The translations under genes were made by a program, and so were the position numbers. This document shows, one piece after another, positions 41,201-53,800 of a stretch of DNA of 64,000 nucleotides. Below the pieces are notes generated by a model. The model saw only the letters and a list, made by a program, of their open reading frames with translations, had not been told where the DNA came from and did not search any database. Source of the stretch: Anagrus nilaparvatae (lineage: Eukaryota; Arthropoda; Insecta; Hymenoptera; Mymaridae). The number at the start of each line of letters is the position of its first letter. The stretch's first letter is position 1. Location of the stretch: the NCBI GenBank assembly GCA_022575985.1, contig JAKSXM010000007.1:28646501-28710500 (forward strand), read 5' to 3'.

Positions 41201-44200
41201 TTCCTACAAGCTTGAAGTTTCCAAAAAATTTTTCTCGTCTCATTTCCTTGAGTCATTTTTAAGAAATGGCTCTTCTAAGTTAACATTAAAAATTAGCTTT
41301 TTATAAAACCATATAATTGGGACTTCGACTTCTAATTATCATATATCTGATGATTAAATAATTCAAAAAAGTAGAGTAAAGAATTTTTGGAAATTTGAAG
41401 CTTGTGGAAATATTTTGAGACTTATAAAACCCATTTTCGTCAAAAATTACAAATTTGGCAGCTATTTAAAAATAGGTCATTTTTAACCAAAAATGACCAT
41501 TTGGTTAATTGGCTATAGTGATTAGAGGATTAATGATAATAAATTACGGTTTACGGCGTTTGAAAGGTGGTATTTACACCAAAAAAATGAAACCAACCAA
41601 AGAAAAGAGTAAAAGAGTTTAAGTTAACTTTTAAGGTTTTAGCGTCTCATTGAAAATTACCAAAAAACCCTATTTCATTGAGCCCTGCGTTTCTAGGCTC
41701 AGATGGCCCTTTGGAGTGAACGGAGAGTAGCCGGCATGTTTTTTCAACATAATAAACTCATTCATAACCATTTGTTATAATTTTGTGTTCGAAATGTATT
41801 GATCTCCCCTTTTAATTTAATTCTACAGCTTGAAAATATGCATAATCGGTCAAAAACTACGTATAAAATTGAAAAAATTGGTAATAAACGTGTAAAAATG
41901 AAAAATATTTGGGCCCATAATCATTAATGGAGTTTTATTTGCTTGGAAAAATATATTTTATGAGATAAAAATAAAATAGACAAAATATTAAAATAGACAA
42001 GCCTAAGGTGCAAGAAAAAGTAATAAAACAAAATTTGAAAAAAAGCAAAAAATAAATACAGGTTTTCAAGCTTATAAATGTCAAAATATTATTAAAAACT
42101 GATGCTAAATCCTTGTTTGTATTAGTTTTGAACTTTTTTTAACTTGTCACAAACAAATATCCCTAAAAATACCGCGAAAAACCCCTGAAATAAAAATTTT
42201 CGAAAATCGGTTAGCTCAGTTACGAAAAAAGGCAGTTTTTGAGATAAAAGTGGAAAAATCTTTTTGGCACCTATCGCCGATTTCTTGTTCACTTTTTGTT
42301 TCGGTTTTCTAAAGGTTTAAACTATCTGAAAAAACGGGTTATATCGATGCGCCTTCAAATTTTTTTTTCCTCAGTTTTTTGTCCAAGTTAAGTAGTAAAA
42401 AAAAATAATGCCTAATTTATGTGCATTTCTACGACAAAATACGTTTTATGAGCACTAAAAATGAAAAATAAAAAATTTAAGAGGCAACGATTACCACCAT
42501 GATTTTCTGATAGTTTGCAACCTATAGAATGCAAAAAAAAAAACGTTATCACGGAATCGGCGATGGGTGCCAAAAAGATTTTGCCACTTTTATGTCGAAA
42601 ACCGTGTTTTTCGTATCTGAGCAACCCAAAATAATTTAAGAAAAATAAAATAGGCGATAACTTCATTAATCAAGATAAAAATTACTTTTTTGTTAATTAA
42701 AATTTAAAATAATAGATGACAAAATTTGATTTCCAGGGAAAAACTACTCCAGACGAAAAAAAAACTTTTCTTTTTACGATGAAATTTAGCCGAGTTGTCG
42801 TCAATTTAAGATTTTACTCAAAGTTTTATATTGAAAAATGCCTATTTCTGACTTGTTTGATTTTCATCGTAAAATAATAACTTTTTTTTAATCATTTTTG
42901 TTCACAAAATTTTAATTTTTAGGTCAGAAACCTTTGAAAACTGTAATTAGCCAAATTTATTTAACACAGTTTTTCATTGGTTTTTGACCTAAATGTTGAA
43001 ATGTGGTAAAAAATTATTCTTTTCTTGAAGAAATAAATACTCAGGGAAAAAGTGAACGATTTAAAAAAAAAATGAGAATTTTACCATAATAATCAAGGGA
43101 ATAATGAATATTTTAAGTTCAGAAACAGACTTTTTTTAATTTCTTTTTTAAGAAAAATTTGAGTAAAATCGTAAATTGACGATAACTTGGCTAAATTTCA
43201 TTGTCAAAAGAAAAGTTTTTTTTTGTTCTTGAGTAGTTTTTCTCTGGCAATCACTATCGACTATATGGCCCATATCATTCGATTCCTGAGACATTTCTCT
43301 AACAAACTGTATATGTCTTTATTCGGAAATTCAAATGACGGAGCGTCCTTAAGTATGGTATAAAATAAAAAAACATTATTTTATGACTCTAAATGGTTTG
43401 CTATGCGTTTTTAGGTACGAAAAATAGGACTTGTAATTTCACAATTGTTTGTCGCAAATTTTCGATTAAAATTTGCAATTTTTCTACAAAAATCGTAAAA
43501 TTACGACACAGTTGTAAATTTACGATTTTGTCGAAAATTTACGAAAAAAAAAATTGTTAATTTACTATTTTTTCGCAAATTTACAAATATTAGTAAATTT
43601 CCGATTTTTTTCGAAAAATTGCGAATTTTTTCGAAAATTTACTAAATTTTAGTAAATTTACCAATTTTGTCGAAAAATCACCGGAGTTTTTTTTACAGTG
43701 TATAGCACATCGGCCATGCCTGCACCCAATTCTTTCTGCATAATAAATAATAATAATATTAACAATTCACTTATTGACTGTGATTATTTACTACCAAAAA
43801 TAAAATACATTAAAAAACTATTATGATACATTAATAGAATATTATAACTATTCTCTTTGATCTTTTTAACTTTCTTTTTCCGTTAAATTTTTCTTTTCTT
43901 TTTTCTTATCTTATCTTCACCGTAAAAAGTAACTTTCTTATATTAACAAAAAAAACGCTGCCAAGTAATTGGCACTATGGTTCCTCATTAGCAATAACAA
44001 AATGTTGTCAATGTTCTATTTTACCTAATAAAAAATTAAAATATTAGAATAATTGTGCCAAATATTCTAAATTTAATAAAGAAAGTGGATAAACTTTCCC
44101 CTGATACCCAAAAAATTTTCAAAACTCATAAATCCAGGTATTAATACTTTCAGAAATAAAATCGGCACTACATCAATAAAAAGATAATATTTTTTTAAGT

Positions 44201-44801
44201 TTTTAATGTAAAAAATTTTGAAAAAAAAAATTTCGAAAAATTACGTATCAGATGGAGAGATCCTTTAAAAACGATAATTCTAGATATTCGTACTTTCATG
44301 GGAAAAAATTAAGTATTACGTCCTAAAATAAAAAAAATTTTGGCGACAAAAATTTTTACAAAAAAATTTAAAAAAAATTAAGTATTAGGTCCAAAAAATT
44401 ACAATAAACGATATTTCTAAAACTAGTACTTCCATGGAAATAAATTAGGTACTACGTCCAAAAAGAAAAAAAAAATTGGTATTTTTTGTATTTTTTTGTG
44501 AAAAAAATTTTAGAAAAAAAATTTTCAGAAAATTAAGTATCCGATTCGAGATATTATGTGAAAACCATACTTTCAAATATAAGTACTTTCATGGAAATAA
44601 ATGAGGTATTACATCCAAATTAAAAAAAAAAAAAAGTACCTCGAGCTTTTTTGGTGAAAAAAATTTTGAAAAAAAAATTAGGTCTTAATGTCGTGTTGAA
44701 TTTTTTTTTTTTTTTCGATTTTATTGCTCTCCATTATTATAAAAGTAAAAATAATATTTTATTGGGCTGTGAAATATCACCGGTTACAGTGCGACATACA
44801 T

Positions 44802-44844
<43 letters not shown>

Positions 44845-47800
44845 GACTTTTTTTAAAAACCGGTTTTTTAGCTTCCTGAGGTCTCAAAACGTGCTTATAT
44901 GCCAAAATATCGAAAATCAAAATTTCATCTATCACAAAGGTTCCTCTATGAGGAACCAAAATTAGAAAATTTTCGAAAAATTAATAAATTTTCGAAAAAA
45001 TTTGTAAATATTCGAAAAAAATCGTATATTTACTAAATTTAGTATATTAACAAAAAATTCGATTATTCTCGATTTTTTTTTGTGAATTCTCAAGAAAAAT
45101 CGATACTTTACAATTTTTTTTCGAGAAAATTTTCAAAAAATAGTTGTAAATTTATGAAAAATAGTTGTGAATTTACAACTTTTTTCGTAAAATCACAAAA
45201 AGAAATCTAGAATTCTCGAATTTTTCGATAATATACTAAATTTAGTAAATTTACGATTTTTATCGAATATTTACAAAATTTTTTGAAAATTTACTAATTT
45301 TTCGAAAAAATTCTAATTTTTGTGTAAATCTAAGAAAGTTACTTTTTACAGTGTGTGCAACAAAAGGTCTAAATTTTTCTGGTTGAAAAAAAAACCAATG
45401 TACAAAAATTGATAAGATATACTAGGTTTTGCATGTAAGGATCTTATATAGGATAAATAATAATATACATAAAAGAAATATGTAAAGATTCTAAGACTAC
45501 TGTTCTCTAGGATTGCTTTTAACTAACTGACTAAAAAAAACTTATAACCGGTTTGTGTAAACACAACCTAAAAGCATGGAACATGTTTACTTCCAGATGA
45601 GGACAAGATATACCTATTATAATGCATAAATTTTACTCAACATTATACACAATACAATTTTCTAATTTTATAATTTGTAATTATCACCTTACTAGCTGCT
45701 AAGATTCTAAACCAAGTCCCTAATTCGATATTATTATAAGTCCATAAACTTGTATTATCCTAAGCCCTTAAGCCCAGATTTTTCAAAGTCTTTTAAAAGT
45801 ATTTTATTTATTTATATATACTTACCTAATTATTATAAGTCTCATTTGACCCCCCCCCCTTTAAATAGGACAAATTTGACCCCCCCCCCCCCTTAAAAAG
45901 GACAAATTTGACCTCCCCCCGTTAATTTTAAGTTCTGAAGTATCCCCTCCCTATAAACATGTTCCATGTTAAAATACAAGATTAACAGATGAACATATTA
46001 TTTGCTCACGACAAAGAACACAAGCTGTGACACTAATTAAAAAGAACAATACAATAGCCTATTTCCTTTTTCCCATAAAAACACATGTTTAATCTCAACT
46101 TTCTTTAATTCAATTTTACGTAAACAAACACATAAATAGTATATAAAAGTAATTATTCTCAACAAAAATAAATCAATTAATTAGGACCGTCGAATACGTC
46201 ATAAACGTCGATCTTTGATGTCCAGGAGTGCACAAACAATTCATAAAAAGTTACGTGAAAAATTGCTCTAATAAATGATTTTTGAGGATTCAACAAATTC
46301 TCAATCAGTAACAACATACATACCTACACACGACAATTTCATAAAAACAAATTAGAGGTATCGAAAAGGCCCACAACATTTGTTCAAGAAATAAACATTT
46401 CCATTTTTCGACCTGACAAACTTATAAGACACGAATCCATCAATGTATTGGATATATAGGGTGATCGCGCCTAAAAATATTAGATTGTTGGTGAAAAGGG
46501 CTTGCTGGGTACTATTGTATATTATATCGTTACAAAGTTTAATAATATCGCCTGCTGCTACAAGATATTGTACTTAAGCGATATAAATTATAGACCACTT
46601 ATTGAAGACACACGATGGTAAGAGTTAGAGTAAAATTGATCGTATATTATATTTTTTTATTTTGTACTATACCTATATCCTTATCCTTAGTACTTAGGGG
46701 TCATCCATAAAATACGTAACGCAGTTACATAGTGGGTGGCCTGCTTTTTAACGATACTATAGTGTTAATTTACATTCAATTTACATTGTTTAAGGTGTTA
46801 CCATATGGTTGGTGGTATCAGATTCCTCTAATTTTTGCGTTGCGTATTTTATGGACGGTCCCTTATATATTTGAACAATTATTTGCGTTGCTTTGTGTGT
46901 GTCATCATCGGGGTCGAATAATCACTAAACGAAAAATTAAACCGTGGTCAAATTAAAAAAAAAGGCTCTGCGTTATATAAGTTATATTTTTGCGACTCAG
47001 CTACTGTATTTTTGAAGATATTCAATTTTTATACTATTAACATGGAACATGATTATATAAAGGTGTTAGTTTCAGAAGCTTTTTAAATTATTTCTTCTTA
47101 TTGTTTTACGTTTATGTGGCCCTGAAAAAGGCCGTTTGATGTTCTGGTAGAAATTGAATGCGTAGACCCATCCAAATTTATTATAAATTTATTATAAAAT
47201 AAAGCACACTGTCAACTCTCATACAGATGCACACAAATTAAACACTCTCTAAAAAGTGATATATTTTAAAAGTATGAAAAAATTTTAAATTTTAATTTTG
47301 ATTTTCATATTCAGATAAATTTTCATTCAATAAACACCTATCTTTAAAAAGAGAGTCAAGAAAAAGGCCTGTTTTTAGCTACTTTCTACACCTCAAAAGA
47401 GTTACTGTAAAAAAATTTTTACTAGTTGAAAATTAACTTTGTTAAAATACAAGGTAATAATGATTAGTCATATAAAATATCCAAATTTTGTCATTTTATC
47501 AAAAAAAACCCTAAAATTTGTTAAATAATCTTGAAAAAACAATACAATATTGATGATTTTGGAATATTGAAAAAAAAAACCCTTAAAAAGGGGTAGATTT
47601 TCTGATTTAAAGACGTTCCCCTGATTTCCAGACATTTTTGAAAAATTTAAGATTTAACCTTCCTCCGTATTATGACTGAAGAAGAATTCTTCTAGGAAGG
47701 ATAAAAGCAACCGACAGCAAATTAAAAAAAAACAAAAATTATGCTTACCTTGAATTTTGTAGTTGGAATTTAATGTCAACTCTTCTTATTAAGCTGTATA

Positions 47801-50800
47801 AAGTAAGTAAAAACAGACAAAAATATGGCTTTTTGCGAACCCTATTTACCTAAGCAAACAAGCAAATTTTCGGTCCCTTAAGGGACATTTGAGGGGAATA
47901 TTTTTTATTAAATCGAAATTTTTTTTTTGCATATATCACTTCATATATGTCTCAAGAATATATAAAAAAATTTTTTATTTTAAATTCCCGCTCTAAGTAT
48001 ACTTTTTGGCCTGTTTTGTTTCGCCCTCAAACGTGTTTTGTGTACACATATGAAACTTTAAACGCGTTTATCTCGAAACAGGTTCTTTAAAAATGGTGAG
48101 CAAGATTGCGCATTAACTATTTCACCAATTATTTTCATATTTGCTGTGTAGTTAAAAAAATATATTTGTCAGGGGCTGACTTCGAGTTTTTTTTTAAAAA
48201 TGTCCTCAAAAAGTTTTTACAGCTACTTTAGTCCTAAAAATTTAGGCCTTTTTTGCATTTTAACTTTAAACAGCCGCCATTTTTTTTGTAGTTACTTTTT
48301 TCGAAAAAACTCGAAGTCAGCCCCTGGCAATTGGTTTAAACTTTACCAAATTTTTTTTTTTTTTTTGGATAAGCCAAACTGGAGTTATCCTGCCCACCGA
48401 TTTCGTATAGTTCCTTCTTTACGCACGTGTGACGCGGAAGTGACGTCACAAAAATAAAAATAATATTTTTTTTGTAAATTTTAATACTTATTTAAAATAA
48501 TAAAAAAATATTCACTCAAAAATCTATTACCGTTTTTTCACAATCCTTACTCAAAAAACAATACATATTGCCCTCAAATGTCCCTTAAGAAACAATGTTA
48601 TTTTCATAAGTCATTACCAAGCACATTATAAGATATAGGCTATGAATTATTTGTGATTTTCTAAAAATGTTACAAAACTTTGACTTCTTTTCTGTCTTAA
48701 TTGAAGTCTATAAAGAATTATCAAATTTGTTAGTGTATAAAAACCGTTCCATCATGTTATAAAAAAAGTTTTCTGAAAATATAAAGTTACAGTATATAGG
48801 GTGATAGAAAATCTCTCTCCCCTTCATGCACACTAATTTTAAATGACATTTTCAACATAATGATCTGCAGACGTTTATTATATATTTCAACGTTATTAAA
48901 TTAGATCAACTGGTATTTATCACATAAATTATATTATAAAAATTTTATATTTTATTAAACTCTTAAGTTTTATTATTCGCAAGTTTTTAAAGTATTAGTA
49001 AAAAATAAGTTTTTTATTTTGTCTCGATAATAATTAAATGCGTAAGAATATTTTGCTTGTATTCAAGTAGATTTTCAAGGATTTTCTGAAAACTTTCCCA
49101 GTTGTAATGCGGTCAAAAGTAATTGAATTTTATAAAAAATTTGCAAATTATCATGAAATTTAAAAAATTGATTTCATAAAGATACTTATTTTTTCAGTGG
49201 ATCTTAAAAGCTATATACAAATTATCAAAATGAAAATAAGCTTAATAAACATCAATTTATCTTACAGTATAAAATAAACGTTCTTGTTTGTATTCCAATA
49301 GAAACTTTAGTAAATCAAGATCCCATAAAAAAATTGTATGTACGTTCGTACTTTTCATCCCTTAATAAACCGGACGTAGTATATCATATTGTATCATGTA
49401 GAAAAAATACAGTACAATGTAGTAGGCTCAATAAAGTGATGAAGTTATTGATGATGAGGGGTCGAAAACATGCATGATTGACGAGCTCTTGTGCGAAAGC
49501 GGATTAACGTCTATGCAAATTCCACTGCCAGGACGATTATACCCAGCTGCGAGATAACGTCAACGGGAAAGACATGTGTATTGCATATGTGTCCATTATT
49601 AATACGCAGGGAGCTTTATAACTTGAGTTTCGGTCATATTTGAGAGATAGATACAGTAAAAAATTTCCATTTTTTTGACAGGCCAAAAAGCTTTCAAATC
49701 TTTTACTTGCGTTATTCTTTTATTCATTTTTAACCAACATATATTTTATAATTTTTATCAACATTCATTTTTTCTTGCTGCAATCGAACCTCTTCGAATA
49801 ATTTTGTCTTTGAATTTAAAATTTTTTTCAAATGCCAATAAGCATGATCCTGCTTTATTTAGAGACTATTTAGTTTGCCACTATTGACCCTACACATTGC
49901 TATCTCTATTTACACATAGGACGTATGTCAATAACTGTTGGAAAATTTGTGCTTATGCACGTTTATTAGAAATAGCATAATATGTAATATGCTTAGAAAT
50001 AATTTACTGGTTACTTTCATGAGAAAAGGGGGAACTTGAATCTATTAGATATTAAAACTAAAAAGGGTAAATAGAATTATATTATTCTCATATTTAGACT
50101 TGACAAAGACTAATGGCACACGTTTTCATGAAGAATATATAAAGCTCTTAAAATCTCTTTCTTCAAGAGTACTTCTTGGTTAATTAAATATACATCATCG
50201 TAGTATTTACGGTACAATTTTAGTTTTAATCCTGTATTTTGTAATTATTAATTTTATAATATTTATACAACATCATAAGATTCTTACTCAGTCGAATTGC
50301 GTATGAATTTCCAAATAGCTATTGTACAAGGTCTTAGAATGCAGACAGCATGCAAAACTCGAACCCCATATTTTTTCCCGTGATTTAAAACATAGTTTTT
50401 CTTCTTAGCGGGCCGAAAACACTTTTTTCGCCCCGCAACGAGATCGAAAAAAATGCGTTTCCACCCCACTGAGAAAGAAAAAGCTAATTAACGTGCGATC
50501 TGGGCCATTCTTTTTTTTACTCCCTTGGTTAAAAATGTACTATTACATATAATGGGCAAAAAAGCCGTCTCCCTAGGGCAGAAAATAGGCTTTTTTTAAT
50601 TTAAATAGGAAATTTACTCAAATTTACTACAAGTATATAGTAAAATTACTATACTAATGGTAAAATTACTAAAAATTGTAGTAAATTTACTATTTTTGTA
50701 GTAATATTACTAAACCATAGTAAAATTATTAAACGGTAGTAATATACTGTTCATTATTTTTTAGCGTGTGTAACATGAATATGAACAGGAAAAAAAAAAC

Positions 50801-53800
50801 TATTTTCAAGAAATCGAATAGCCTATTAAAATTTATAAAATTTTAATTAATGAATTAATAAAAAATTGTGTTTATTAGTTTGACAAGATCAACAAACTTG
50901 TTTATCTTCAATATCACTATCATACATTTTTTTCTTTATTTTTCTTCATAGCCAATAAATTCCTTTTATAATTACATTGGAAGGCTAAATAACACTATAC
51001 ATACATACCACAATACATAATTATATATTATATGGGATCTCGAGTTTTTTGAAACCATCCACCCACAACGTCTGAGTTTTCTATTTAAGATAAGATTTCG
51101 ATTAAAGGCTTAAAATTTTCGTTAAAGTGCCTATTTTTGTATGCAGTTTGGCCTTTTTCAAAATTTTGGTGATTTAGGGGTGTTTTGGACACTTCTTTGA
51201 TCAAAAATCAACATGCAAAATAGAGAAGTTGAAAAAATACCCATAGTTTGTTATTATTATTATTATTTATCATCACATCTTGTTTTTCATCAAAAAATTA
51301 AAAAAAATTCGTACCATCTCAAATTTTTTCAAGTTAACCCCTTTGGATATAAAAGGGTCCAAAAAGTGATTAATATTTGAATTTTACTTATTCTTTTCTC
51401 GGTAATAAGGCAGTCTAAGAAAAAATTTTTGAGTTGCCATAAATCATGTGAAAATTAATAAAAATTAAATATGCGAAATTTTTGAATTTTAGCATATTGC
51501 CATTTTTTACATAATTTTTAAAAAAATGTTAACCTGTTATTTGGCAAATATACTAAACACTTTTTTTTCTGTAAAATTTTATCGCACACTCGACTGTTTT
51601 TGATTTAAAATTTTTTTAAACTTAAAAATTGGTTATTTTCGTGGCTTCTTCTGCAGGCAAAGGTCAATTTAAAAAAAATCTTTATTTTGAAAACTTTAAT
51701 TCCATTTAGCCTCATGCAAATCGTATATGGGCTCTTACAGAGAAAATTTTAGGCCCCTCAAAAAATTTTTTTTTTTGGTAATTGGCAACTTTTTTCAACT
51801 GGTGATCGAAAATGCAAGCAATTTTTCAATAACTACCAGGCTAATATATTCTATATGTATTATGTATTGATTTTTTTAATGCATTTCTAAAAATCAATTT
51901 ACGAATTTATTTTAATGTGTTGCAATATTAAATGCAGATCTATATAGATACATTTTTATTTTTTATTACCCTGAAGCTTTTAAATTTTAAATTTATACTT
52001 AATTCACAAAGATGTTATCAAAATGAACACATGCGCATTATCATGAATTTAATGATATAATTAGTTTACTTATGAATAATCATAACAGTGATGGTTTTTA
52101 TTAATTTGCGTGAGCGTTTTGAAACATAAAAACATGAAAGTCCAAAATTTTGATAAAACCGTAACATAAGCTCAAAAGATCAACTTCTCAAATGGGACAT
52201 AATTAATTTTCATATGAATGATTTGATTATAATTATTTCCGGTTTTTCGGACTCCCTTTATATTTTTATAAATTGCTTTTCGACACACCTATAATAGTAA
52301 TAATAATTTATATCATACAAATTATTTATAAATCGTTTCTTTGATTACAGTTCAGTTTTGGAGTAGTCTTCATACCACCAAATTTAAAAATACCAGCTCC
52401 AAGAGTATTACCAGAATTTTCAAGATTAGCTCATGGCTTACGTAGTGACAACATAACTATTTTAGATAGTAAAACATTTTACATACCAAATCTTCATTAT
52501 GATGGTGCAGGTCCTGATGCCTACTTTTGGGTTGGAAATGGTTCTGAACCAAACCCATCTGGCATTAAGGTACCCAATGAAGTTAATAGGTAAGTTGTCT
52601 TATTATGCTAACTTTTAGCCAGTATTTTAGGATTGAAAAACTACTCCAAAAAAAAAACGTGCTAAATATTCAAATGGTCAACTGTAGGTTTGTTGGGTCA
52701 CTGAATTCAAATTCAGAGTCAAGAAAACTTGAAAGATAAGAGAGCACTCTGGAATGAACAAAAGACTACCACTTTTTAAGAGTTTTCTTTCAATATGGAA
52801 CATGCTCATAGGGAGGGGTACCCGAAAATGTCCTAGTTTCTTTTGTTTTCCCCACCGCCCTAAATTTTTACCTCAATGCGCATGTGGAACTTGACCTTAC
52901 CTCATAGCCAAGAATTTATGTCCATTCCTTATAATACAGAGATATATTATATATAGTAGGGGACTTCGACTTACAACCAGGTCTATTATAAGTGAAAATG
53001 TTCCATGCTTGTTGGTTGTGTTAACACACAAACTAGTTAAAGTTTTTTGAATATTTTTGAAGCAAAGATAAAATTCTCTCTGATAAATTTCATTTTCTAA
53101 AGATTAGATAATAAAATATAAGATTTAAGATTTAAGATTTTTTTAATAGATGATCAAAAGGGGGGTAAAAACTTCCAAAATATGAAAAATGAAGAAAAAA
53201 AAACACGATACAAGTTAATTTTTTTATCATTTTTATTCTTTTTATTCTACCCACCAATCAAGAAGGGAGAAAAATAAGTAAAATTGAATAATCATGATGT
53301 AACTTTAATTTGTTTAATTTCTGTTCTTGAAACATGTATGTAGCACTAATTTGTAGCATATATAACTATTAAACAATTTATTCCCTATGAAATACAATCA
53401 AATATTTAATTGAAGAGTAAAACTCTAAAAAAGTTAACTTGAATCGTGTTTTTTCCATATTTTCTTATTTTGGGTAGATCTTAACCCATGTACTAGCCTT
53501 TATAAATAAGTCCCTAAATCAAAATTAATCCAAGTTCCATTTTACCCCCCCCCCCTTTCGATTTTTAGGCTTTCTGGGGTACTCCTATCTATACACGGTG
53601 ATTCCGAGCGGGACGTATTGTTTGTTTTATCGACGGCCAATAGCAGGCACAGCTCCAAGCGTCGACAAATAACGTCGCCGCTTTGAAAAACAACAACACG
53701 TCCCGCTCGGAATCACCGAGTATACATGTTCCATGTTAATATTGCAGAAAAGCCTACAAAAAAGTGTAGTTTTTACTAATTTAAGAACGCTCTTCTATTT

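Larger units (their letters stand above)
16860..52350 (+). other. Giant intron (35,491 bp) between the two DM13 halves
   Basis: It starts GTAAGT and ends GATTACAG, in phase 0 on both sides. The content is AT-rich DNA with the mobile elements and tandem repeats listed below. Stretches 16860-18550, 19000-23900, 26200-27450, 32720-35180, 36600-37600, 46870-47870 and 48600-50330 hold no feature beyond low-complexity tracts and small decayed repeats. Open frames at 18936-19249, 20631, 22771-23262, 33698, 34104, 48200 and 49675 are compositionally AT-driven and have no recognised domain. Confidence 0.8.

Noticed and set aside
44651..44965. Open frames with His-Thr and Cys-Val repeats
   Set aside because: Translation of a CATA/CA microsatellite.
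46732..46956. 74-codon open frame
   Set aside because: It starts inside a palindromic MITE and runs through its right terminal repeat.
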